Positions 7,880 through 14,603 of a DNA stretch of 16,518 nucleotides are shown here, in pieces. A model generated the notes under the pieces. The model worked only from the letters and a program-made list of their open reading frames with translations. It was not told the origin of the DNA and did no database searches. How positions within the stretch are numbered: position 1 is the stretch's first letter; the number at the start of each line of letters is the position of its first letter. Origin of the DNA: an uncultured Flavobacteriales bacterium (GTDB lineage Bacteria; Bacteroidota; Bacteroidia; Flavobacteriales_D; Crocinitomicaceae); assembly GCA_903879765.1 (NCBI GenBank), contig CAIRMS010000148.1:1-16518 (forward strand). Direction: 5' to 3'. The position numbers and the translations under genes are program-made.

Positions 7880-8260
7880 ATGACTAAAGAAAGAAATAAG
7901 TTTTCAGATGCTGAACTCGAAGAGTTCAAAGAATTGATTCTAAATAAATTAAAAGAAGCAAAAATTGATTATTCCCTTTTAGTGGGTTCGTTGTCTCACA
8001 ACGATGACCACGGGACAGACGACACGGGTAGAACATTCAATATGATGGAAGATGGATCTGAAACTCTTTCAAGAGAGGAAGTCGCTCAGTTAGCTGCTCG
8101 CCAAGAAAAATTCATTCAAAGTTTACAGGCTGCGTTAATGCGCATTGAAAACAAGACTTATGGAATTTGCCGTGTGAATGGAACCTTGATTCCAAAGGAA
8201 AGACTTCGCTTAGTTCCGCATGCAACGATGAGTATTGATGCTAAAAACGCCCAAAAATAG
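7880..8260 (+). CDS. TraR/DksA-family transcription regulator with degenerate zinc finger
   Basis: The 126-aa protein matches the Bacteroidota TraR/DksA type. An N-terminal helical region (about 1-35) is followed by an acidic linker (SHNDDHGTDDTGR), a second helix (64-92) and the C-terminal YGICRVNGTLIPKERLRLVPHA segment of the DksA C4 zinc-finger fold. Such proteins bind RNA polymerase through its secondary channel and adjust initiation, in some cases with ppGpp. Only one of the four canonical zinc ligands remains: in a C-x2-C-x17-C-x2-C frame the positions 97, 100, 118 and 121 read Cys, Asn, Ser, Ala. I recall the same loss in other Bacteroidota homologues, so this is probably a family trait rather than damage. 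The stop overlaps the lspA start by one base (TAGTG). A good promoter lies upstream. Confidence 0.9.
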   Translation: MTKERNKFSDAELEEFKELILNKLKEAKIDYSLLVGSLSHNDDHGTDDTGRTFNMMEDGSETLSREEVAQLAARQEKFIQSLQAALMRIENKTYGICRVNGTLIPKERLRLVPHATMSIDAKNAQK

Positions 8261-8937
8261 TGCGTAAAAAGCTGTTGTACGTTTTTTTATTGGTTTCCGC
8301 TCTGTTGATCGTAGATCAGCTCATGAAAATCTACATTAAATCGAGTTTCGAGCCTGGTCAAACAAAAGCTTTATTCGGAGATTGGTTTGTCTTACATTAC
8401 ATCGAAAATCCAGGAATGGCCTTCGGGACAACTTTCGGTTCTGGAATTTGGCACAAACTTGCCTTGAGTATTTTTCGCTTGATTGCCATTGGATTCATTG
8501 TTTATTATTTGGTGAAGCAAGCAAGAAAAGGAGCTTCGTTGGAATTTCTCTTGGTTTTCGGATTAATTTTAGCTGGAGCAACGGGAAATCTGATTGACTC
8601 CATGTTTTACGATTACTTTTTCACTTTAAATCCATGTGATTCATTTAACCAACTTTCTGGCTCAGGAATTAAAGGAATATGCACCGATTACGGTTTTAAA
8701 TATCCAGTGGAACTCCGACATCAAGGGTTTATGCTTGGAAGTGTTGTGGATATGTTTCAGTTCAATGTCAATTGGCCGAAATGGATGCCGTTTGTTGGAG
8801 GAGAGCAAATTTTCCCTGCCATCTGGAATGTAGCCGACGCGAGTATTTCTACGGGTGTCATCTTGATTTTGATCAGACAAAAAGTCTATTTCCCAAAGAA
8901 AAAAGAATCAGAGGAAACCACAGAATCAGCAGATTAG
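8260..8937 (+). CDS. lspA: Lipoprotein signal peptidase (signal peptidase II)
   Basis: LspA is the inner-membrane aspartyl peptidase that removes signal peptides from lipid-modified prolipoproteins. The 225-aa product starts with GTG, overlapping the previous stop (TAGTG, 8258-8262). Family motifs are VDQLMKIY in the first membrane helix, IENPGMAFG (48-56), GATGNLID (106-113), VVDMF (catalytic D164) and NVADASIS (catalytic D193). Four membrane helices are expected. The protein is about 60 residues longer than the Escherichia coli enzyme, mainly because 51 residues separate the GNLID Asp from the VVD Asp instead of about nine. The extra loop should be periplasmic and holds two cysteines (C126, C141). 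A charged tail (KKKESEETTESAD) ends the protein. The last 4 bp overlap the convergent DUF5686-type gene. LspA would process the LptC lipoprotein encoded downstream in the window. Confidence 0.97.
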   Translation: MRKKLLYVFLLVSALLIVDQLMKIYIKSSFEPGQTKALFGDWFVLHYIENPGMAFGTTFGSGIWHKLALSIFRLIAIGFIVYYLVKQARKGASLEFLLVFGLILAGATGNLIDSMFYDYFFTLNPCDSFNQLSGSGIKGICTDYGFKYPVELRHQGFMLGSVVDMFQFNVNWPKWMPFVGGEQIFPAIWNVADASISTGVILILIRQKVYFPKKKESEETTESAD

Positions 8938-11453
8938 AAATTCCATTTCATGTTGCGGTCATCAAGTAAGGCGAAGGAAATTTTCCAGTCAAATGTTGGA
9001 TTAATGTTATTCCCATCGGAAAGAATGCCATAAATTCCGACCCTAAGTCTTCTTCTTTTCATTTTAAAGTTTCGCTCAAGTCCACCAAGAACTTCGTAAT
9101 GTTGCCAATCGTATTCTTTGACATACATTGCTCCAACACCTGCAACTAACCCAATGCGCGTTTTCTTGAAATACGGAATCTTATTTAAGATCGCGCCATT
9201 ATCGTGGTGTACAACGTGCACTTGAAAAACGTAATCAATTGTTGGCAAGGTTGTGTCAAGTCCTTGGAAGGAATACAGTGGATTTGAAAACCAAATGGGG
9301 TCACTTCTACGTTGGTATTTGTAATCTGGATCGTACAATTGTCTTGCGCTGAGAAATTTCCCTGCCGAAACGCGGTAATTCATCGTTCCTAAGGTCGATA
9401 TTTTAAAGGATTGCATGACATCAACTTGCAAATATTCATGGTCGACATCACTTCCAAATAATTTTGGGATTCCTCGTTCGTAATTTACACTAAAAGTGGG
9501 CCAGGTTGATCCCAATACGACCTTTCTATACGGTTCACGCATGAACTTTTGCTTTGGGGTATAACTGAATCCTAAATAGCCAATCATTGTCTGATAGGGT
9601 TTGAACTCTGTTGGATTATTATTTGGGATGATGTCGTCAATCGTGCTCAGAAATTTAAAATCCTTTAGGCTTCTTCGTTCCGAAAATCCGATGGAAGAGT
9701 AAGCGTAAAATCCATTAAAAAGTTCATAGTCTACTGACAGGGTCATTTTAGTCGCTTCGATGAAATTGTCGCGTTTGTATATTTGGGTGATGGCATCATA
9801 ACCGCGTACGACATCGAAATCGTGGTTGATTGAAAATCGGACAAAACCAAAATGAAAAGGGTCAAAACGGTAACGCCACCAAGTACTACCTTTCACATCT
9901 TTATTTAAAAAGCCATAAGAAACGCGCGTATAACTTTCCAGTGTGTGTTCGTTCTTCCATTTTTTAAAATAATCAAAACTTGGAGTCACCCTTGGCCCAC
10001 CGATTCCTATAGGTTGAATGAATGTCGCAACAGAACCAAGTGACCACTGTGTTTTTTGTTCGCGATTTCGGTGTTCCACACCAAACCAAAGGATTTTCAA
10101 AGCTGTAATTTTATTGAATACCTTATCAACGGAGTCAAGGTACTCCTTCCGATTGTAGAAATCACGAATACTGTCTTTGATGATGATGAAGCGTTGTTCC
10201 TCCGGACTAAGGCCTGCTTGACGCGTATTGGACCAGTAGTTTGTGTCTCGTTCGTATGCTTCCTGTGTCGTCACTGCTAATTCGGTACTAAAGAATTTCT
10301 TACTGAATTCCGGATCGAAATTATAATTGGTGAACAGTGCAGTTGTTTGACAAGCAGATGTTTCGTTCTTGTATTTCACACCATAATTTAACACTTGCTT
10401 TTCAAGGACACACATGGTATCACCCACAATGGAAAACGTTTGATTTATGTCAAAATGGTCATAAATCAATAAATTACCTTTGTTCATGGTTAACTGAAGT
10501 TTCTGAATGAGAAACAAGGAATCAATGACATAAATGTATCCTTCCAGTGTTGTAGTAGCAATGTTTCTAGGAATGATTTTTATTTTACAAATGGTCTGGC
10601 CGTTTTCCACATAGGTTTCTTCCAATTTGTATTTGTAGGAGAGAATCCCTGGAACGGAAATGGGAGAACTTACGGGTGTTTGATGCAGGTCATCTAAATG
10701 CAATAAGTTTTCAAAAAAGTTGAAATTTGATTTAACCGTTGTTGTGTAATAAAGGGATTGATCGGTTCCGTGTAAGGTATACGCATTTCGTATTTCTTTG
10801 ACTTTATTTCCTGGCGCATAATTCCGTTTCAATTGTACCTCGAGTAGGTTCATGTTGTCTACCCAGGCTGGTGCTTTTGGTAGGCTCGCCTCGAGTGGAT
10901 CCGCGTCATTTGTTTCGTCTTCGGATTCTTCTTTGTGTTCTTTTTTCTTTTTTTCTTTTTTTTGATCGTTTTCTTTTTTTTCTTTTTGTTCTTTCTCTTT
11001 GATGTCCTTTTGCTCAGTTGCTTTGATGTAAACATCTACGGCATGTGGGTAATTCCAAGGATTCATTTGTTCCCTTCGATTGACAACTTCTAGCATGATT
11101 TCTCTTCCGATATTTCCTTTTTTGGTATTGATCACAATCTCCTTGTAGTCTTGCTCTTTTTCGGGAAATAATTGAATGTCGCGTTGGAGATCATTATTGC
11201 TAATCGAAACATACGTTTCTCGATCTTGAAAGCCCAATGCTGAAATCACGAGGAAATACTCTCCTGGCATCAAAGAAAGTTCATAGGCCCCCTCAACGTT
11301 TGCAACGGTCCGCTGATCTGCTGTGTTTTTTACATAAATATCTGCAAATGGTATGGGTACTTTTCGTTCATCCACAACTTTTCCTCGGACAAAATTCTGG
11401 GCAGAAAGTCCATTGGCGAGTATGACGAATAAAAGGAGAGCGAATGATTTCAT
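8934..11453 (-). CDS. DUF5686-type outer-membrane protein with carboxypeptidase-regulatory-like domain
   Basis: This 839-aa protein has a Sec signal peptide (MKSFALLLFVILANGLSAQ). Next comes a CarboxypepD_reg-like beta-sandwich (about 20-100: VRGKVVDERKVPIPFADIYV, then GAYELSLMPGEYFLVISALGF). A Lys/Glu-rich hydrophilic linker follows at about 148-185. The remaining 600 or so residues are rich in alternating Tyr/Phe beta strands (ILWFGVEHRNREQK, GPRVTPSFDYFKKW, YRVSAGKF) and end in Phe (NMKWNF), as expected for an outer-membrane barrel. This layout matches DUF5686 proteins of Bacteroidota, whose role is not established; they resemble TonB-linked proteins only in the N-terminal domain and I see no plug domain. 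It is the last gene of the coaX-lptC run, 47 bp after the 75-aa gene. Its stop overlaps the lspA stop region by 4 bp, leaving no room for a terminator between them. Confidence 0.85.
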   Translation of the reverse strand: MKSFALLLFVILANGLSAQNFVRGKVVDERKVPIPFADIYVKNTADQRTVANVEGAYELSLMPGEYFLVISALGFQDRETYVSISNNDLQRDIQLFPEKEQDYKEIVINTKKGNIGREIMLEVVNRREQMNPWNYPHAVDVYIKATEQKDIKEKEQKEKKENDQKKEKKKKEHKEESEDETNDADPLEASLPKAPAWVDNMNLLEVQLKRNYAPGNKVKEIRNAYTLHGTDQSLYYTTTVKSNFNFFENLLHLDDLHQTPVSSPISVPGILSYKYKLEETYVENGQTICKIKIIPRNIATTTLEGYIYVIDSLFLIQKLQLTMNKGNLLIYDHFDINQTFSIVGDTMCVLEKQVLNYGVKYKNETSACQTTALFTNYNFDPEFSKKFFSTELAVTTQEAYERDTNYWSNTRQAGLSPEEQRFIIIKDSIRDFYNRKEYLDSVDKVFNKITALKILWFGVEHRNREQKTQWSLGSVATFIQPIGIGGPRVTPSFDYFKKWKNEHTLESYTRVSYGFLNKDVKGSTWWRYRFDPFHFGFVRFSINHDFDVVRGYDAITQIYKRDNFIEATKMTLSVDYELFNGFYAYSSIGFSERRSLKDFKFLSTIDDIIPNNNPTEFKPYQTMIGYLGFSYTPKQKFMREPYRKVVLGSTWPTFSVNYERGIPKLFGSDVDHEYLQVDVMQSFKISTLGTMNYRVSAGKFLSARQLYDPDYKYQRRSDPIWFSNPLYSFQGLDTTLPTIDYVFQVHVVHHDNGAILNKIPYFKKTRIGLVAGVGAMYVKEYDWQHYEVLGGLERNFKMKRRRLRVGIYGILSDGNNINPTFDWKISFALLDDRNMKWNF

Positions 11454-11500
11454 ACAGAGTTAAGACTCGGTTTTTTCTTTTTTGTTACAAATGAAGAAGA

Positions 11501-11728
11501 TTAAGCTTCTTTTTCGTTGGATTTATCCTTCAAGAATTGTTGGTGGTTTCCAACGCGTTTCATCATCCATCGTTTCACAAAGAAGGTTGCTAATGCAATA
11601 ATCGCGAAAACATAATTGGATGCATATTTATCAAATCCCTCCGTAAAGCATAAGTAGGTTACTGTTACGAAAGAAACGCTTGCTACTGCTAACCAGAAGT
11701 AGCTCATGATGGTGTTGTATAGGTTCAT
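11501..11728 (-). CDS. Small two-helix membrane protein of unknown function
   Basis: The 75-aa product has two predicted membrane helices (about 9-27, and 38-52 including YVFAIIALATFFV). A short basic tail, KRWMMKRVGNHQQFLKDKSNEKEA, probably lies in the cytoplasm. The start used is the ATG at 11726-11728; the later ATG that begins MSYFWLAVA would shorten it by seven residues. It begins 4 bp after the lptC stop, so it is certainly cotranscribed with lptC. I recall small proteins of this type next to lptC in other Flavobacteriia, which supports it being a real gene, perhaps accessory to envelope assembly. No catalytic motif is visible and I cannot name a family. Confidence 0.75.
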   Translation of the reverse strand: MNLYNTIMSYFWLAVASVSFVTVTYLCFTEGFDKYASNYVFAIIALATFFVKRWMMKRVGNHQQFLKDKSNEKEA

Positions 11729-11732
11729 TTGA

Positions 11733-12299
11733 TTAAAATTCTAGTTCATTTTCTAGTTGGAATTTCCCAACCGGTTTAATTATTTCATATTTACTAAAGT
11801 CCTGTTTAGTTCGGATGCCCTGTCCAAATAATGTGCCTTTGGGAGAGCGAACTTTCACTGCTGATTTCGAATAAATCATGCTATCTTTTTGGTTCCAATA
11901 AAGGGCTTCTGTTTCGAGCGTTTGTTTCTTCTCGTAGTTGTAGAGTCTCACGGAATCCCTTACCATTAGTGTTCCTTTCGTATTGTTAATTTCGCCATAG
12001 AGTGCAGTCAATTTTGAAACGATTTCTCCTTTTTCATTGAAAAAATGAACTTTCAAACTGTCCTTTATCTTTGTGATTTCTTCTTTGCCACGAAATGTTT
12101 CTGCTAATGCTGCAAAAATCTCTACACGCGCATACCCATTGTCAGCATAAATCATTTTGAGATTTTTTGTTGTTTCATCTGGAGAATGCGCATCAAAACT
12201 AATGCGCTCAATTGCATCTAAATCATTTTCACAGGAAGTAATTCCTAAAAGAAAAAGACCAAGCAACGTGATTAATCCAATTTTCGTTGTCTGAACCAC
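11733..12299 (-). CDS. lptC: LPS export periplasmic protein LptC (lipoprotein form)
   Basis: LptC links the LptBFG transporter to the periplasmic LptA bridge that carries lipopolysaccharide to the outer membrane. The 188-aa product carries a signal sequence with a lipobox ending GITSC (C23), so it is probably an inner-membrane lipoprotein, as in many Bacteroidota, rather than the single-helix form of Proteobacteria. The mature part shows the OstA/LptC beta-jellyroll pattern: MIYADNGYARVEI, FFNEKGEIVSKLTA, YGEINNTKGTLMVRDSV, LYWNQKDSMIYSKSAVKV and GTLFGQGIRTKQDFSKYEI. The start is a GTG (12297-12299), giving a 28-bp overlap with the upstream barrel gene; the only other start in reach, an internal TTG, would remove half of the signal peptide. 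The 75-aa membrane gene follows after 4 bp. lptA, lptB, lptF and lptG are not in the window. Confidence 0.9.
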   Translation of the reverse strand: MVQTTKIGLITLLGLFLLGITSCENDLDAIERISFDAHSPDETTKNLKMIYADNGYARVEIFAALAETFRGKEEITKIKDSLKVHFFNEKGEIVSKLTALYGEINNTKGTLMVRDSVRLYNYEKKQTLETEALYWNQKDSMIYSKSAVKVRSPKGTLFGQGIRTKQDFSKYEIIKPVGKFQLENELEF

Positions 12300-13612
12300 T
12301 TGTCAAAATTGGAAGGTGCAAGGATGAATCCAAGATTTACGGAAAGAAATTTCTCTTGTATTCCGAAACTTTGATTGCTCGAACGTGTTCCTGCGCTCAC
12401 ACTGAAGTTAACAGAAGACGCGGACATTTGAGCCATAATTGGAAGTCCCAAACCAAAACTCACTGCCGATTCTTGGTATTGAATGGCGTTGGTCGTGTAG
12501 GGAAGTGATTGTGTGTAGTATCCGATTCGATAAGTCATTTTCTCCAGTCCTTTCAAGGTGGAAATATTCTCCATCAAACGCGATTCTGGATTAAATTGAG
12601 CCCCAAAGGAAAGACGTTGAAAATTGGTCATACCAAAGTCAGGAATTAAATCTTGTGCATCGTGGTTTAGGGCACCGAATTGATAAAGGGATGCCATCAG
12701 ACTCAATTTTGGATGTAATTCTCTCGTCTGACGCTTCCAATTAGGAAATGCTATGCTATAGTTTAGTCCTAGCTGCAGCGTGGATGAGTTCAATAAATTA
12801 ATTTGGCTTCTACTGAATGCGATTGTATCATATGTCGCACTCGAATTGATGTTGGTCGCAGTGTAAAATTCATCTTGGTAATCTCCGGTTATTGTTTGAT
12901 TTGGTAGGTAAACTGCGCTCAAGCTGATGCCTTGTTTTTTGCCAATTTGTTGTTGGAAATAGGCGCCTAATTCGTAATGAAACGAACGAATAATCAGTGA
13001 ATTGATATTGAGTCCACCTTGATTTGACCCGGAAGCAATTAATTTTGCTTGTCGCTCATTCGTTAAGGTTCCAAATAAATACGAAGCATTTGCACCGATT
13101 GAAAGTTTCGTTTTAGGACGATAGACGATCCCGTATGAATAGCCTAGAAATAAATCCTGAATCGCCCCGGTACCTTTGTAAGTGTATTCCAAAGAATCAA
13201 ATCCGGTGAAAATTTTGTCGGTAATTTGGTAACCTCTTGCTGAGTATGGTTTTAATCCGAATGCAAGTCCCATGTTTTTTTTGATTCTCACACCAATGGC
13301 AATGTGGTCAATCATACCAGCAAATCCAATTTGTGTTTTTGTTTGTTCGGAATAATTAGAAATTCTTGCTTGAATTCCGTAGGAGTAAAGTGTGTTTCCG
13401 GTACTGAGTGTATTGTACGTCGCTGGATTATAAAAATTTAAGACGGTTGAGTCAAACACGTTAATGGTATTTTTCCCTAAGGCATCGAATATTCCATGAT
13501 TTTGAGCAGAACTTTCTCCAAGTCCGTAGTAGGAAGCAGGTTGATTCGTAGTGGATTGCGACCAGGATTGTGAGAAAACAAAAAGGATAAGGAAATTAAA
13601 GAGAATCTTCAT
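12272..13612 (-). CDS. Predicted outer-membrane beta-barrel protein (FadL/PorV-like shape)
   Basis: The 446-aa product begins with a Sec signal peptide (MKILFNFLILFVFSQSWSQ). The mature start, PASYYGLGESSAQNHGIFDALG, and an early NPATYNTL segment resemble the N-termini of FadL-like and PorV-like barrels of Bacteroidota. Many later strands alternate hydrophobic and polar residues and end in aromatic residues (GYSYGIVYRPKTKLSIGANASYLFG, HYELGAYFQQQIG, TYRIGYYTQSLPY). No enzyme motif is visible. It overlaps coaX by 17 bp upstream and lptC by 28 bp downstream, so it is firmly in that operon. The context suggests a role in envelope biogenesis or small hydrophobic-molecule passage, but that is inference. 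The C-terminus (FDKWFRQRKLD) is not a classic barrel end with terminal Phe, which leaves topology open. Confidence 0.78.
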   Translation of the reverse strand: MKILFNFLILFVFSQSWSQSTTNQPASYYGLGESSAQNHGIFDALGKNTINVFDSTVLNFYNPATYNTLSTGNTLYSYGIQARISNYSEQTKTQIGFAGMIDHIAIGVRIKKNMGLAFGLKPYSARGYQITDKIFTGFDSLEYTYKGTGAIQDLFLGYSYGIVYRPKTKLSIGANASYLFGTLTNERQAKLIASGSNQGGLNINSLIIRSFHYELGAYFQQQIGKKQGISLSAVYLPNQTITGDYQDEFYTATNINSSATYDTIAFSRSQINLLNSSTLQLGLNYSIAFPNWKRQTRELHPKLSLMASLYQFGALNHDAQDLIPDFGMTNFQRLSFGAQFNPESRLMENISTLKGLEKMTYRIGYYTQSLPYTTNAIQYQESAVSFGLGLPIMAQMSASSVNFSVSAGTRSSNQSFGIQEKFLSVNLGFILAPSNFDKWFRQRKLD

Positions 13613-14324
13613 TCAGACGGTAAATTTCTAGAATTCCTTCTAGGGTTAAATGTTCGAGTACAAAGATGTTACTTTTTTGCTCGAAATCAAAATATCGTAC
13701 GTCCCCTCCTGTGAGGTAAACGTCTAAATCAGGGAATTTTGTTTGGTAATGTTGAATCATTTGAGTGATTTCGGCTTTCCATCCATTAAATACTCCACTT
13801 TCGATCGATTCTTTGGTGTTTTTTCCAATAAGTTTGGCTGTTGAATGAACAGGAATCAACGGAAGTTTTGCGGTGAATGTTTGTAGTGATTTCGCTCGCA
13901 TCTCCAAACCTGGTGAGATGGACCCACCTTCATAGGTTTGCGAGGAGCTCATGAAGTCACATTTGATGCAGGTTCCCAAATCAACAACCAATTTTGCTTT
14001 CGTTGGATTTCTATTTGCCACGGCTGCCATGTTACACAAGCGGTCGATTCCCAATGTTTCGGGTGTCAAGTAGTCCATTGTAAAAGGCAAATTCATGCGT
14101 GCATTGATGTAGTTCCTGTTTCGAAAAAAATCTTCCAGTGGTTTTTCCCATTCATCTGCAAGCACAGACGAAATCACGATGGGAATGTTACCATTTAGTT
14201 CTTTCCAAGGAAAGGAGTTCAAATCGAAGCGTTTAACACTTGAAATCACGCCGTTATTCACAGTGCCAAGTTTCACGTGGGTATTACCGGCATCCAATAA
14301 ATAGGCAGTTGTTTCATCGCGCAT
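13596..14324 (-). CDS. coaX: Type III pantothenate kinase
   Basis: CoaX phosphorylates pantothenate, the first step of coenzyme A synthesis, and belongs to the ASKHA fold. The 242-aa product has normal length. It shows the phosphate-binding LLDAGNTHVKLG (D11), TPETLGIDRL (87-96), VDLGTCIKCDF (catalytic D115), GGSISPGLEMRAKSL (133-147) and a late TGGD (205-208). The usual DxGTAxT element reads DLGTCIKCD here, a mild departure that still keeps the catalytic Asp. The ATG lies at 14322-14324. A TAACTTTG box on the minus strand (14329-14336) fits a -7 element but sits so close to the ATG that the message would be nearly leaderless, and no -33 TTG is well placed. It starts the envelope operon and is divergent from tRNA-Phe. 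An association with lptC is, as I recall, common in Bacteroidota. Confidence 0.95.
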   Translation of the reverse strand: MRDETTAYLLDAGNTHVKLGTVNNGVISSVKRFDLNSFPWKELNGNIPIVISSVLADEWEKPLEDFFRNRNYINARMNLPFTMDYLTPETLGIDRLCNMAAVANRNPTKAKLVVDLGTCIKCDFMSSSQTYEGGSISPGLEMRAKSLQTFTAKLPLIPVHSTAKLIGKNTKESIESGVFNGWKAEITQMIQHYQTKFPDLDVYLTGGDVRYFDFEQKSNIFVLEHLTLEGILEIYRLNEDSL

Positions 14325-14363
14325 GATACAAAGTTAACGAGCTTTCAAAGAAATTTACCCGAC

Positions 14364-14398
14364 TTTTTGATTAGAAATAAAAAAAAGTGTTAAATTTG
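14364..14398 (+). promoter_or_regulatory. Bacteroidota-type promoter for tRNA-Phe
   Basis: TTTTTG (14364-14369) and TAAATTTG (14391-14398, a perfect TAnnTTTG) are separated by 21 bp, within the range tolerated in Bacteroidota. The -7 box lies 14 bp before the mature tRNA, leaving a very short leader. The site overlaps the divergent upstream region of coaX. Confidence 0.6.
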
Positions 14399-14412
14399 CC
14401 CCACCAATAGCT

Positions 14413-14485
14413 GGTGCCTTAGCTCAGTTGGTAGAGCAAAGGACTGAAAATCCTTGTGTCCCTGGTTCGATTCCTGGAGGCACCA
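14413..14485 (+). tRNA. tRNA-Phe (anticodon GAA)
   Basis: A complete 73-nt cloverleaf is visible. The acceptor stem GGTGCCT pairs with AGGCACC (14478-14484), with A14485 as discriminator. The D arm is GCTC-AGTTGGTA-GAGC. The anticodon stem AAGGA/TCCTT encloses the loop CTGAAAA with anticodon GAA at 14446-14448. The T arm is CCTGG-TTCGATT-CCTGG. The terminal CCA is not encoded (the next bases are CTA) and must be added after transcription. An intrinsic terminator follows 8 nt later, so it is a single-gene transcript. Confidence 0.97.
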
Positions 14486-14492
14486 CTAGCAG

Positions 14493-14524
14493 AAGTCCTG
14501 ACGGAAACGTCAGGACTTTTTTTT
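14493..14524 (+). terminator. Intrinsic terminator downstream of tRNA-Phe
   Basis: A perfect 11-bp inverted repeat (AAGTCCTGACG, GAAA loop, CGTCAGGACTT) runs straight into an eight-T tract (14517-14524, the first two T's belonging to the stem). This is a textbook intrinsic terminator on the plus strand. On the minus strand the hairpin is not followed by a T tract, so it should not stop transcripts coming from the ATPase gene. Confidence 0.93.
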
Positions 14525-14603
14525 GAGGTGTATTTTGTTTATGTATTATAAACACCGCTCCGATGTAGTTGCACTGCAGCGGAACAATTCCTAAATAGTA
14601 AAA
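14525..14603. other. Intergenic stretch with two inverted repeats
   Basis: Between the tRNA terminator and the end of the ATPase gene there is a 7-bp hairpin (TGTTTAT, 5-nt loop, ATAAACA, 14536-14554). A weaker CCGCT/AGCGG pair (14555-14559 and 14578-14582) encloses a TGCACTGCA palindrome. Neither is followed by a T tract on the minus strand, so they are not obvious terminators. Their role is unknown; they could be a processing signal or a recombination scar. Confidence 0.4.
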
